Shown here in pieces: positions 33,537-45,117 of a DNA stretch of 64,000 bases. Both the position numbers and the translations under genes were made by a program. The stretch is from Jaltomata sinuosa. Lineage: Eukaryota > Streptophyta > Magnoliopsida > Solanales > Solanaceae. Every line of letters begins with the position of its first letter. The stretch's first letter is position 1. The DNA lies in the NCBI GenBank assembly GCA_003996215.1, contig QJPP01001421.1:434001-498000 (forward strand), written 5' to 3'. Below the pieces are notes generated by a model. The model did no database searches. It was not told where the DNA came from and saw only the letters and a list, made by a program, of their open reading frames with translations.

Positions 33537-34600
33537 AAAAGTCATGAATCTTAAAGCTTTGCAAGACCATAATACAAAATATACTTTTCTTGCTAAATTC
33601 ATACTTAGAGAATTTGTCATGCAATTTCATAAGTACATAAAGGCCACGATGTCTAATCATGCCAACTTTCTCTTGGAAACATGTAAATTCATAGTTTCAT
33701 GCTAGAAATCAACGTTTATGCTTGGGCTTTTAAAACCAATGAGAGAATCATAATCAAATCATGAGTAATCAAGAGAAAACCATGAATTTAAACATAGAAA
33801 CTGATTTCATAAACTCTCCCCAAATTTTAGATCAAACCCTAATTCCATAACTTCATAATTCAAATTAAGACTTGGGGATTTTGGGAACAAGGGTGAAAGG
33901 AACCCAATGTTAGGACCCACATACCTTGGATGAAGATTACCCACTTCAATGGAAAAGAATTGGAGACTTGACTTGGAGCTTGGAGACTTGAGCTTGAAGA
34001 GGGATTTCCCTTTTTCGGAGGAGATTAAGGATCTTAGGATGAACTTAGGATAATATGGGTGAAAAACCTTCTAAAAGTAGTCAAAACGACTTCACTTAAT
34101 ACATAATAGGGTGGGAAATAACCAAAATGACCCTGGGTTTTAATTTAAAAGAAGTTGGAATTTTGGTCAACTTCAGTGTCCACGAGTGGAGTCTACGACT
34201 CGTAGAATTTTCTACGGGTCATGGAATCCAGTTGTGGGACTCATACTAGGAAGTCAGTCTGCAGAAGACTTTCCATGAGTCAACAAGATGACTCGTGGAA
34301 GCTTCCACGAGCCGTAGGGTCGAGTCGTGGAAGTCAAGAAAATATTTGGTCTCTGATGGAGTTCCATGAATCAACATCACGACTTGTAGAAAGTTCCACG
34401 AGTCATTGAAGTGACTCATGGAAGTCAGTACTGGAGCTGGTCTGTAGGGCTGGGATCACGAGTCCCTTCCACGACTCGTGGAACCTTCCATGACTCGTGG
34501 AACCTTCCACGACTCGTGGACTTGACTCGTGATCCCTGAAACTTAGATTTTTCTGAAGTTTTTAACTTGGTTAGCTAGATACGTGTATGGAGTGTCACCA

Positions 34601-34615
34601 TATCCCCCCCTTGGG
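34601..34615 (-). other. Polypurine tract of element D
   Basis: On the minus strand CCCAAGGGGGGGATA stands immediately before the 3' LTR and after GGATGAATGAT. This is where plus-strand DNA synthesis is primed. Confidence 0.8.
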
Positions 34616-34825
34616 ATCATTCATCCTTGAATGAAGGCTAGACAAGGGAAACTGAGGGGAAAACAGCCCAACCAAACATCAAAATATAGAAATCAAGGGG
34701 GTAATCATAAAACCAAACTTTTTAACTTTAAAACATGATAGACTAACTTCGTAAAACATGTATGCATGCTAGGATCATGAAAGAAATGGGTGGAATCGAA
34801 TCGGAGTGATATACTAAGGAGGAAA

Positions 34826-37814
34826 CTAGTACCTCAAGCTGGAACTGTCGGAAGGAAAGAGATGAAGATATTTGGCCTTTATGGCCTCTTCCACTTCCCA
34901 AGTAGCACCTTCAACAAGCTGAATCCTCCAAAGGACTTTTACCGAATTGACTTCTTTGTTTCGCAACCTCCGAACCTTTTGATCAAGGATCTCCACGGGA
35001 ACCTCCTCATAAGTGAAACTGTCCTTCACACCTACATCTTCCAAAGGAACAATCAAGCTCAGATCACCAACATACTTATTCAACAAGGAAACATGGAAAA
35101 CTGGATGAACCGCTTCCAACTCCGTTGGAAACTCCAACTCATAAGCAACACTACCAACTCTCCTCGAAATCTGATAAGGACCTATAAAACGGGGACTAAG
35201 TTTTCCTTTATTGCCAAACCTCATTACACCTCTCATGGGTGACACCTTAAGGAAAATCCAATCATCAACTTCAAATTCTAACTCCCTTCTTCTCACATCC
35301 GCATAAGATTTATGTCGACTCTGAGCGGTTTTCAACCTTTCCCAGATAAGCTGAACCTTCTCCATAGTCTCATGCACATAATTTGGACCAATCAAGGCTT
35401 CCTCACCAACCTCGAACCAACCAATAGGATATCTACACCTCCGACCATAAAGTGCATCACACAGAGCCATCTGGATACTAGAGTGAAAGCTGTTGTTGTA
35501 GGAAAACTCGATAAGAGGTAAGTGATCATCCCAATTTCCTTTGAAGTCAATAACACAAGCCCTCAACATATACTCCAAAGTCTGAATAGTACGCTCGGCC
35601 TGGCCATCAGTCTGAGGTTGAAAAGTTGTGTTAAGTTTCACCTTAGTACCAAGACCTTTCTGAAATGATTTCCAAAATTGAGGACCTTTATCCGAAATGA
35701 TAGACAAAGGAACACCATGCAATCGGACTACCTCCCAAATGTAGAGTCTGGCATAATCATCAGCGGTATCCGTAGTCTTAACAGCCAAGAAATGGGATGA
35801 CTTGGTCATCCTATCGACAATCATCCAAATGGAATCATGTTGCCTTCGAGTACGAGGCAAACCCGTAATAAAGTCCATATTGATTGCTTCCTATTTCCAA
35901 GTGGGAAGGTCAATATCCTGAAGCATACCACCTGGTCTTTGATGTTACACCTTTACTTGGTGACAGTTGGGAAACTTAGCCACAAACCCGGCTATGTCCT
36001 TCTTCATACCATTCCACCAAAAGACTTCCCGTAGGTCACGGTACATCTTAGTGGCACCCGGATGAATAGAGTATCTAGAACTGTGAGCCTCAGACAAAAT
36101 CTACTGTCTCAACCCATCAACATCTTGCACACACAAGCGACCCTGATAACGAAGCACACCATCTCCCCCTTGGGAGAAAACCTCAACCCTTGGCTGACGA
36201 ACTGCACCCTTAAGCTGAAGTAGAACGGGACCTTGGTCTTGCTTGGCTTTCACTTCAGCTACCAAGGATGATTCGGCACCATTAGTCATAATCACACCAC
36301 CTTCGATCGAGTCCATAAGGCGAACTCCTAATCGAGCGAGCCTATGAACTTATTTAACCAATTCCTTCTTTCCATCTTCAATGGAAGCTACACTTCCTAT
36401 GGACAACCTACTCAAAGCATCCGCCACAACGTTGGCCTTACCCGGATGGTAAATCACACTCATATCATAATCCTTAAGGAGTTCAAGCCATCTCCTTTGT
36501 CACAAATTCAACTCCTTTTGAGTGAACACATATTGAAGACTCTTATGATCGGTGAAAACATCCACATGCACACTATACAAGTAGTGTCTCCAAATCTTCA
36601 AAGCAAAAACCACAGCCGCTAGCTCAAGATCATGAGTGGGATATTTCTTCTCATGAGTCTTAAGATGTCTAGAAGCATAAGCAATCACTTTACCACACTG
36701 CATCAATACACATCCCAAACCAATCCGAGAAGCATCATAATACACAAAAAAATCATCTAAGCCCTCGGGTAAAGCTAACACTGGGGCTGTAGTCAATCGA
36801 GTCTTCAATTCCTGAAAATGCTTCTCACAAGGGTCGGACCACTGTAACTTATCCTTTTTCTGAGTCAATCGGGTCAATGGGGAAGGGAAGAAAACCCTTC
36901 CACAATTTCCTATAGTAACCATCCAAACCCAAGAAACTTCTAATATCGGATGGAGAAGTGGGTCTAGGCCAACTCTTAACTTCTTCAATCTTTTGAGAAT
37001 TAACCCGAATACCATCACTAGTCATAATATGACCCAGAAAAGCAACAGACCGCATCCAAAACTTGGAATTGCTAAACTTAGCAAACAAATGTCTATCCTT
37101 GAGAGTTTGCAACACAACTCTCAAGTGATCCGCATGCTCCTTCTCACTCCGAGAGTAGATGAGGATATCATCAATGAAAACAATCACAAACATATCCAAA
37201 TACTATTTGAACACTCAGTTCATCAAATCCATAAAAGCTGCAGGAGCATTCATTTGACCAAAAGACATAACAACAAACTCATAATGACCATACTGAGTCC
37301 GAAAGGCTATTTTCAGGATATCATATTCCCGAACCCAAAGCTGATGATAACCGAATCTAAGGTCAAATTTGGAGAAGAACCTCGCACCCTGAAGCTGATC
37401 GAACAAGTCATCAATCCTAGGAATGGGATACTTATTCTTGATTGTGACCTTGTTCAATAGATGGTAATCAATACACATTCTATGAGATCCATTCTTCTTC
37501 CAAACAAACAAAACTGGGGCACCCCAAGGAGAAATACTAGGCCTGATGTAACCCTTATCAAGCAAGTCTTTCAACTGATCTTTCAACTCTTTAAGTTCAA
37601 CGAGGGCCATTCTATAGGGAGGAATAAATATTGGATTCATATCCGGAAGAAGATCTATCCCAAAGTTAATTTCCCGCTCGGGAGGGACTCTGGGCAAATC
37701 ATCGGGGAACACTTCTAAGAATTCATTCACAACAGGAACAAACTGATTAGTTGGGGTCTCGAACTCCACATCCATAACCCAAACTATATGATAGACATAA
37801 CTCTTAGAAATCAT
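34826..37814 (-). pseudogene. Element D pol: RT, RNase H, integrase
   Basis: Domain order on the minus strand is as follows. RT has VFPDDLPRVPPE, IPPYRMA, WGAPVLF and FSKFDLRFGYHQL, with the FIDD active site near 37170. RNase H has YYDAS, DLELAAVVFAL and FTDHKS, so its acidic residues are kept. Then come the zinc finger and integrase (open for 350 residues, 35878-34826). In the zinc finger the first Cys is Phe (KFPNC). Integrase keeps Asp (MDFITG), Asp (ISDKGPQF) and Glu (QAERTIQ), but 31 residues separate the last two instead of 35. Stops fall at N*VFK*YLD (Arg and Gln sites), LNL*Q (Arg), VK*VHR, RQ*IL and WK*EAIN; frameshifts lie near 36890. Gag and protease are absent. The C-terminus ends LVEGATWEVEE and FPSDSSS. 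Confidence 0.92.
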
Positions 37815-38021
37815 CTTTCTAGCCTTAAGATAAGAATTAGAGGAATATTAGACTTAAGCTCTGTCACATGATGTGATCATGAAAGAAGTGAAGTTCTTCT
37901 AACACACCTCATAACTTCCTTTTCATATATGTGGCGCGCTTCACACACATTAAAAAGACTCTACTCGATGTGGCTTTCAGACATCCTAGGAATCTCGAAC
38001 CTGAGGCTCTGATACCAAGTT
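37815..38021 (-). other. Element D leader with primer site
   Basis: The primer site at 38006-38017 reads TGGTATCAGAGC on the minus strand. The leader continues with GTAGAGTCTTTTT and GTGTGAAGCGC, as in element C, and runs straight into the RT coding region. This is where gag and protease should be. Confidence 0.8.
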
Positions 38022-40133
38022 TGTCATGCCCTGAGGTTACCCTCTAGACGTAACACGGGGCTCGAGACCACGAGGATCCCAAGCTAACCCTTGGTCATAT
38101 CATTCCCAAGCATAACAAAGAAATAAGACATAGCGGAAATATCAATGTAAATCCAAAACTGGAAGACATATCATAAATATAGAGTCGAATAGGAAATACA
38201 ACTCAGAATTCATCTCATAAGGTCTATGTATGAAAAGCCTCTAATACTATTATAGAGAGTTGTTGGGACAACACCCTCAACTAACTCGAATGTCTAAAAA
38301 TAAAGAAGGAAACATAAACTGAAGGGGAGCCTAGCCTTCGAACCAGTAGGACTCACCAAAAGCTAAAATAAGAGTGGCCGGATCTCTAGCCATAAGCCTA
38401 TGAAGGAACACCTGAGTCTGCATCATAAAAGGATGCAGCGCAATATGCGTTAGTACTATGGAATGTACTAAGTATGCGAGCAATGCATGAACATAGTGAA
38501 AATATGCTAAGTATGCTTGAATAATTGAAATCATGCTTTTAAAGGATAACTGAATGTAATGACTCTAAAAATATCATAAGCTGAAGCGTAAATATAAGTA
38601 ATAAGTCTGAAATCTGATTTAGAGTCAAATGAAACTTTAATCATAAATTGTTTCTGTGGGAGGTTCTCTAACCGACATAGACCATGTGAGCTACATGGAA
38701 TCCGATGTATCCGCCGCATCGAAAGGACCCAATATACCTTGCCAGGATATAGAGGTATTACTTTGGCGTGATCACTAAAATTGATGCCCAACAGAGGGGA
38801 CTTAAGACCTACGGGGGCACGTAGTTCTGGGACCTTTTCGGGTACTCTCACCCTGTCCAACTCGGTGCTAATACTACTCCCAAAACATATACATATAGCT
38901 CATATAATACTTGGGCATATCTGATGCCAAATCTGATTGGAAAGCATAAGAGTATATCTGATACCATGCAATTCCCTTAACTTAGGTGGACATATCTAGA
39001 TACCAAACCTTTCTTGAAACATAGGGACATATCTGATGTCCAAAACTGTTGAAAAAACATAAGAACATATCTAATGTCATGCAATTCAAAAGTCATGAAT
39101 CTTAAAGCTTTGCAAGACCATAATACAAAATATACTTTTCTTGCTAAATTCATACTTAGAGAATTTTTCATGCAATTTCATAAGTACATAAAGGCCACGA
39201 TGTCTAATCATGCCAACTTTCTCTTGGAAACATGTAAATTCATAGTTTCATGCTAGAAATCAACATTTATGCTTGGGCTTTTAAAATCAATGAGATAATC
39301 ATAATCAAATCATGAGTAATCAAGAGAAAACCATGAATTTAAACATAGAAACTGATTTCATAAACTCTCCCCAAATTTTAGATCAAAACCCTAATTCCAT
39401 AACTTCATAATTTAAATTAAGACTTGGGGATTTTGGGCACAATGGTGAAAGGAACCCATTGTTAGAGACCCACATACCTTGGATGAAGATTACCCACTTC
39501 AATGGAAAAGAATTGGAGACTTGACTTGGAGCTTGGAGACTTGAGCTTGAAGAGGGATTTCCCTTTTTGGGAGGAGATTGAGGATCTTAGGATGAACTTA
39601 GGGTAATATGGGTGAAAACCCTTATAAAAGTAGTCAAAATGACTTCACTTAATATATAATAGGGTGGGAAATGACCAAAATGACCCTGGGTTTTAATTAA
39701 AAAGAAGCTGGAATTTTAGTCAACTTCAGTGTCCACGAGTGGAGTCTACGACTCATAGACTTTTCCACGAGTCGTGGAATCCAGTCATGGGACTCAGACT
39801 AGGAAGTCAGTCTACAGAAGACTTTCCACGAGTCAACAGGATGGCTCGTGGAAGCTTTCATGAGTCATAGGGTCGAGTCATGAAAGTTAGGAAAATGTTT
39901 GATCTCTGATGGAGTTCCATGAGCCAACATCATAACTCATAGAAAGTTCCACGAGTCGTGGAAGTGACTCTTGGAGGTCAGTACTGGAGCTGGTCTGCAG
40001 GGCTAGGATCACGAGTCCCTGCCACGACTCATGGAACCTTCCACGACTCGTGGACTTGACTCGTGGTCCCTGAAACTTGGATTTTTCTGAAGTTTTTAAC
40101 TTGGTTAGCTAGATACGTGTACAGGGTGTCACA
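38022..40133 (-). repeat. 5' LTR of element D (2112 bp)
   Basis: In element orientation it starts TGTGACACCCTG at 40133 and ends GGGCATGACA at 38022, next to the primer site. U3 palindrome words lie at 39720-40080, the CCATGT/ACATGG stem at 38692-38708 and the TTAGTAC/GTACTAA stem at 38450-38471. Confidence 0.9.
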
Positions 40134-41771
40134 CTAAGGCAAGATACCTAGGGTTTTAACCAAGCAAGATCATAAGAAGCTCAAGCAAGAAAGTCTCTCA
40201 AGAGTTTTCTTTTAGATTTTTTCTCCAAATCTCCACCTCCAACCATAGGGATACTTCTCCAAGCTTCATACCCAAATTTTTAACTAGAAGTCCTTCAAGT
40301 TTTAAGTATATAGGTATTCAATAAGGGATTCCTTTCACCCTTATGCCCAAAACCCTCAAGTATTACTTTGATTTATGAATTTATGAAATTAGGGTTCTTA
40401 CACAAATTGTGTAAAACTCATGGGTTCAGTTTTAAAGTGTCAATTCATGGTTTCTCATTACTTATCTATGATTTATTGAGGTTTCTTAATTTATTTCAAA
40501 AGCCCACGCATTAAAGATGATTTATAACATGATTCCATTGAATTGCATGTTTTAAGTAGAAATTGACATGTTTAGATAACATAATCTTAGGTATTTATGA
40601 AATCGCATGCCTAATTCTTCAAGTCATGAATTTAGAAAGAATAGTGTAGTTTGAATTATGCCTATGCTACGTTTCAAGACTTATGAATTTGAGTTGCATG
40701 AGATCAAGTATGTCCTTATGCTTTTCACACAGATTTGACATCAGATATGTCATCAGTTATGATCAGTTTTGGCATCAGATATGCCCCAGTATTATATGAG
40801 CTTTATGTATGTTTTGGGAGTAGTTTTAGCACCGAGTTTGACTGGGTAAGAGTACCCTTAGTCCCAGAACTACGTGCCCCCATAGGTTAATAAGTCCTCT
40901 CTGTTGGGCATCAAATTTAGTGATAATGCCACAGTCATGCCTTTATACCCTGGCAAGGTATATTGGGTCCTTTCGATGGGGCGTATACATCGGATTTCAT
41001 GTATCTCACATGGTCTATGTAGTTAGAGAGACATGGTCTATGTCGGTTAGAGAACCTCCCACAGAAATAATTCATGTTTTTAAGTGCATTGACTCCTTGC
41101 TTTCAGACTTTAGAATTCTATTATTACTTATGGTTTTCAAGTATAAATTGCTTATCATATTGCATTGAGTCATTTTGTTACAGATTTTACTATCATTATA
41201 CGACTTCAGTTTTAGTTATGCTTTAAGCATGTTTTTCCATGACATATGCATGATATCAGTTTTAAGCATGCTTTCAAGTATATTTCATCATATCATATGC
41301 ATATCTTACATACTTAGTACATTTCATAATAGTGACCGCATACTTCTTTGTGCTCCATTCTATTATGATGTAGATTCTGTAGCCCGCTCCCAGATCTGTG
41401 GCTAGTAGATCAACAACACATCCAGTCAGCTTGGTGAGTCCTCCTCCTTCGAGGACTTGGAGTTTAGCCTCATTTTAGTATTTAGTTTGTTTATTCGGTA
41501 TTTCAATATTTAGAGTTAGTTGGGGACTTGTCCCAGCATCTCGCCAGTAGTAGAGGCTTTTAGACATAGAGTCAGATATTCAGCTTAATTTAGATTATCA
41601 TTTTTAGACTTATATTTTTATAACAAGATTAAGTTGCTCATTACTTCAGTTAAGCTTCCGTTCTTATGTTTTGTTCAGTTTTTAAGTCATGCTAATGCCA
41701 GAGGGTTATCTTGAAATTACTTGTGATCTCGAGTCCCGTGTTACGTCCAGTGGTAGGCTTGGGGCATGACA
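40134..41771 (+). repeat. 3' LTR of element C, second part
   Basis: Resumes after element D, starting with the repeated CTAAG, and ends GGGGCATGACA. It contains the matching later parts of the C LTR. The stem-loop at about 41311-41333 is damaged here (TTAGTAC against ATAGTGA), unlike the 5' LTR copy. Confidence 0.88.
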
Positions 41772-41968
41772 CATTGGTTATTGAATATTACAAATATTTA
41801 TATTCTTACTTTTTATGTTAAACCCCCTCAAAATAAATACTAGCAGTCAAATAACCACTATTGACGTACTCTTACTATATTCTCGGTGGGATTCAACCCC
41901 AACCTTGTTTAGGTTCTTTATTTAGCAATCTCTTTATAACTCTTTTGGAGGTATAATTTGGTGTATCA
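41772..41968 (+). repeat. 3' LTR of element B, last part
   Basis: After the C insertion the LTR of B continues with GGTGGGATTCAACCCC and TTTGGAGGTATAATTTGG, and ends GTGTATCA at 41968. The phrase 'GGGATTCAACCCCAACCTTG' and the TATCA end are like those of Athila-type LTRs; compare GGGATCGACC in E. Confidence 0.7.
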
Positions 41969-43149
41969 AGGCTCAGGTGTTGTAGTGATGTGGAAAGTGG
42001 TGAATTCATTATTTCGTAAATGGAAGGGTTTCTGGACATTTAGCATGGTAGTTTGGTAGGTGGGAGGGATGTTATTAGGATTATGGGTGTTTAGGTTGGT
42101 ATTCTTTGTATGTGGAGGAGGGGTTTGGTATGAAGTGTCAATATAGGTTTGTTGCGGGAAGTGAGGTCAATGGTAGAGGGTTTTAGGATGGAGGAATGGA
42201 TTGTTTGAGCAATGTTGCAGGGGAGTTCAGAGAAGAGAAATAGAGTGGAGGCCCTCTATCACATAGGATAGGGGTATTTGCGAAAATGTCTAGATTGGCC
42301 AAATCCCTAGTCATATATATTTATTCTTGGAGACTTGCTAATTTATTGACAACTCAACAATCATTTCACTTTGCTCGGCTATCAGATTGTCTCTTATGGT
42401 AATTTCAGTCAAAGCATTTTCTTTTTATTTTCAGCCATTTTTCCTTTTCCTTCAGATAAGAAATGGTCCAGGCGTGGAACTCTTATTTTGTCTTAGATCT
42501 GGTGTAGTAGTTATGTTCTACCAGCTTCTCAACACAAATCAATTTCTGTAGTTTATTACCTGATAAAGTAAAAACAACTCAAAAGAAAAATATGTTAGAT
42601 TTGTTTCTTAGTGATAAATGTCACAAGATATCTGGAAAAAATAAACACATAAGAGTTGCTTTATCAAAGGTGAATTGATCCATACATAGCTTTTTGCCGA
42701 AAGGATTCAATGGATAGGATTATATCCATTGATTTTAGGATAAGTGATGTGACTAGAAAGTTGACTTGCAGGTTTGATTTTCTGGTACCTATAGGGTGAA
42801 TTTTAATAACTTCCTTGCCATGATGGGGGAAAATGAAATTCTTTAAAGATAGGGGTAGGGCTTGAAAAGTCTTCCTACGTATCCTATGTGAAGAATTCAG
42901 GACCTACGTAGTTTGAATATACAATGATGAATTTCTTTTAATTCATTCATTTCCTTGATTTCTTTACAAGGATAGAAACAGAAAATGTGAAAACAAACTA
43001 AAAACTTTGCTACTTTTAAAGCTTCTTTGGATAGTTGTGAGCACTCTGGTCTTCTTCATCTATTGTTGGTATGGTGAAAACTCAAGTTGAATTTTCCAAC
43101 CTTGATAAGGTGCTCTAAGTCAAAGCAAAAAGCCCGACAAATTTTTATG
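41969..43149. other. Unresolved sequence right of element B
   Basis: No readable domain. The phrases CTTCCTACGTATCC and GACCTACGTAG near 42865-42910 look like retroelement untranslated sequence, perhaps downstream of gag remnant I. I cannot place it further. Confidence 0.4.
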
Positions 43150-44117
43150 TCATGCCCCCCATTCCATTATGGTAAAGGCAAACATTCTCATTGTTTCCCC
43201 ACTTTGAAGTCCCTTTTCCTCCTTTCTTTCCATTAGGTTGAGTATCCTGGCATGAACCAGCTTGAAGTAGATATCCTTAAAGTTATCTTTAAAGCCGGTG
43301 AAGTAAAAATGGTGAATTAGAACATCTTCAGTGATGGACATTCCGGGCTTAACCTGATCACATGCCAACATGGTGTGAGCTCCAAACATATGGCTAATAT
43401 GTCCATTATTGATCATGTTGTGGATCTTGATCCTTAAATCCATACATTCATTAGTAGTGTGACCCTTTTGAAGTGGGTGATAAGCACACTTCTTGTACTC
43501 ATCTCTTGGGTCACATCTAGGCCCTTGGGTCACATCTAGGCCCTCGGGTCTCAATTGAATATTAAATCCAAATAGACTGCAAAGTCTGGCAGATAGTCAA
43601 AAATTCCACAACCTTGGGTTTCTTTAAGACATTTATACAGTGGGCCTTGAGAGCATCTATCCATGCCCTTGTCTGAACCTGGATGGACAAAACGTCTTGT
43701 CCTTAACTTCAGCCCAATTTTTCATTTGTTCATGATCTCTGACATGGTTTTCTTTGGAAACTCTTTTTGATCGAGGCTACCCTCTTCAGGTTCTTCAATC
43801 AATTTTCCTTTCATGCTATTCATTTGTTCTAATTCTCCAATTGTCTTAGTAGCAAATTAAAATTCCAAGATCAATTGCTTGATCTCTGAAGCATAGTCCC
43901 TTTTTGGTGTCATCTTTGGCTTGATTAAAATCCGGTCAATCACAACAATCCTTTCCTTAGACATGGAAATTTTCTCTTCAACTTTACTGGTTTTGGCCAT
44001 TGCAGCCTCCCTTAGTCGATCTATCTCTTCACCTTTTCTTCGATCTTCTTCAATCTCTTCTTGAATCCTTATAATTTTTCTACTCATGGTTTTCGTCAAG
44101 TATGCATTCTTTTCCAT
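43150..44117 (-). pseudogene. Tat/Ogre-like gag remnant I
   Basis: On the minus strand it starts with MEKNAYLTKTMSRKI and a charged helix-like segment (RIQEEIEEDRRKGEEIDRLRE, about 44110-43990). A middle part is broken by stops and a frameshift. The C-terminal part is open (134 residues, 43554-43150), with KKCAYHPLQKGHTTNECMDL near 43490 and KIHNMINNGHI. That CxYH..KGHxxxEC pattern is typical of gag proteins of the Tat/Ogre group of Ty3/gypsy elements, which package element RNA. No protease follows in this window. Confidence 0.65.
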
Positions 44118-45117
44118 CTTCTCAAGTCAAATTTCCTGTAAGATAGGACCGAAGCTCTTTTAGAGGGTTTGTGAAAGGGTTTAAGATTTCTTTGAGAAAT
44201 TTGGAGGACTTTGAATATTTTGGTTGGACTTTGTGTAGTTGTTTTATATTTCTTCTTAGGGGCTCTAAATTTTTTTGAAATAGGATTGGATCAATTCACC
44301 CTTAACTAGAGCAACATATAAGCACATAAAGACAATATATATCACACAATAGCATAATAAATCACGCATCCTAACTGGGTGACTTTTTTATGCCAAAGGT
44401 AGGCCTAGAAAATTTAAAAGACATATGTGTCGTATTTAGACCATTCCATTACCCCGAATATATTTTCTATATATTAACAAACTTTCCATTTAAAAAAGGA
44501 TACAAAGCAAGCTGATAGGAGGTTACATATTAGGGAAAAATATGGATGCATAAAGTCCAGCCTACACATGGGAAATTTAGGAAAAAGTAAAACACAAAGA
44601 AAAGTGAACCAACATAGGGGGAACTTAGGGAAAGGTAAAATACATAGAAAATCAAGTCCACGCATGGAAAAAATGATATGCTAAGGATGATAGGGATGAA
44701 GCAACTAATGATATGATAAGGATGATACTTCATTGATGCACTTCTTCTTGAATTTTCCTATGATGTCCTAGAGTGAGTATTGGTCCAACCATAGTTCACC
44801 CTCGAGTTTGATTGCCTTTTCATTTGCTGGTATATCCCTAATCCCTTTCAACTGTTCTCATATTGTGACATGGAATTTTTGCATTTTGTTCCTCAGATCT
44901 TATAGCTCAGGGGTCAAGATAGCTACTGTGTGTTTGTATTTTTCTTCTTTTTAAAGGAACTCTTATTTTTCCCTAGTCATTTATTCTTAGGCTTTCTGAA
45001 TATGCATATGCCCTTGTGATTTGTAATGGACCCTAGGTCAAGAAATGGCAAAACTATGTATATCATTTTCCAATCATGCGTTATAGTTCTCAATATACCC
45101 TATTGAACATATCTTTG
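44118..45117 (-). other. Upstream region of gag remnant I
   Basis: Probably the 5' leader of element I on the minus strand; it has no readable protein. A short repeat of CATGGGAAATTTAGG-like words lies at 44560-44650. Element G is inserted at 45118, and the host sequence resumes at 56789. Confidence 0.45.

Larger units (their letters stand above)
32472..34600 (-). repeat. 3' LTR of element D (2129 bp)
   Basis: In element orientation it starts TGGTGACACTCC (the other LTR starts TGTGACACCCTG) and ends GGGGCGTGACA. The U3 (34160-34530) is dense in CCACGA/TCGTGG words. It has one more copy of a 19 bp unit than the other LTR (34465-34520). A 37-38 bp array lies at 33362-33536 and a stem-loop at 32900-32921. 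Confidence 0.9.
32472..40133 (-). mobile_element. Element D, chromovirus nested in element C's LTR
   Basis: A complete minus-strand insertion of 7662 bp. The flanks are CTAAG at 32467-32471 and CTAAG at 40134-40138, an exact 5 bp target duplication. It has two LTRs (2112 and 2129 bp), a primer site (38006-38017) and a purine tract (34601-34615). Pol from RT to integrase is largely readable, but the space between primer site and RT is only about 200 bases, so gag and protease are missing. The LTRs differ at many positions by eye, so the insertion is not very recent. Confidence 0.92.
26826..41771 (+). mobile_element. Element C, chromovirus-type LTR element without readable gag-pol
   Basis: Two LTRs of about 2.32 and 2.34 kb flank an internal region of 2615 bp. 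The flanks are AATTG (26821-26825) and CATTG (41772-41776), a 5 bp target duplication with one mismatch. It lies in the 3' LTR of B, and its own 3' LTR is split by element D. A primer site (29151) and purine tract (31749) are present. I see no gag, protease, RT or integrase, so it is either a non-autonomous derivative or an internally deleted copy. Confidence 0.85.

Noticed and set aside
36344..37718. Several plus-strand frames of 80-155 residues
   Set aside because: They are antisense shadows of the minus-strand RT and RNase H of element D.
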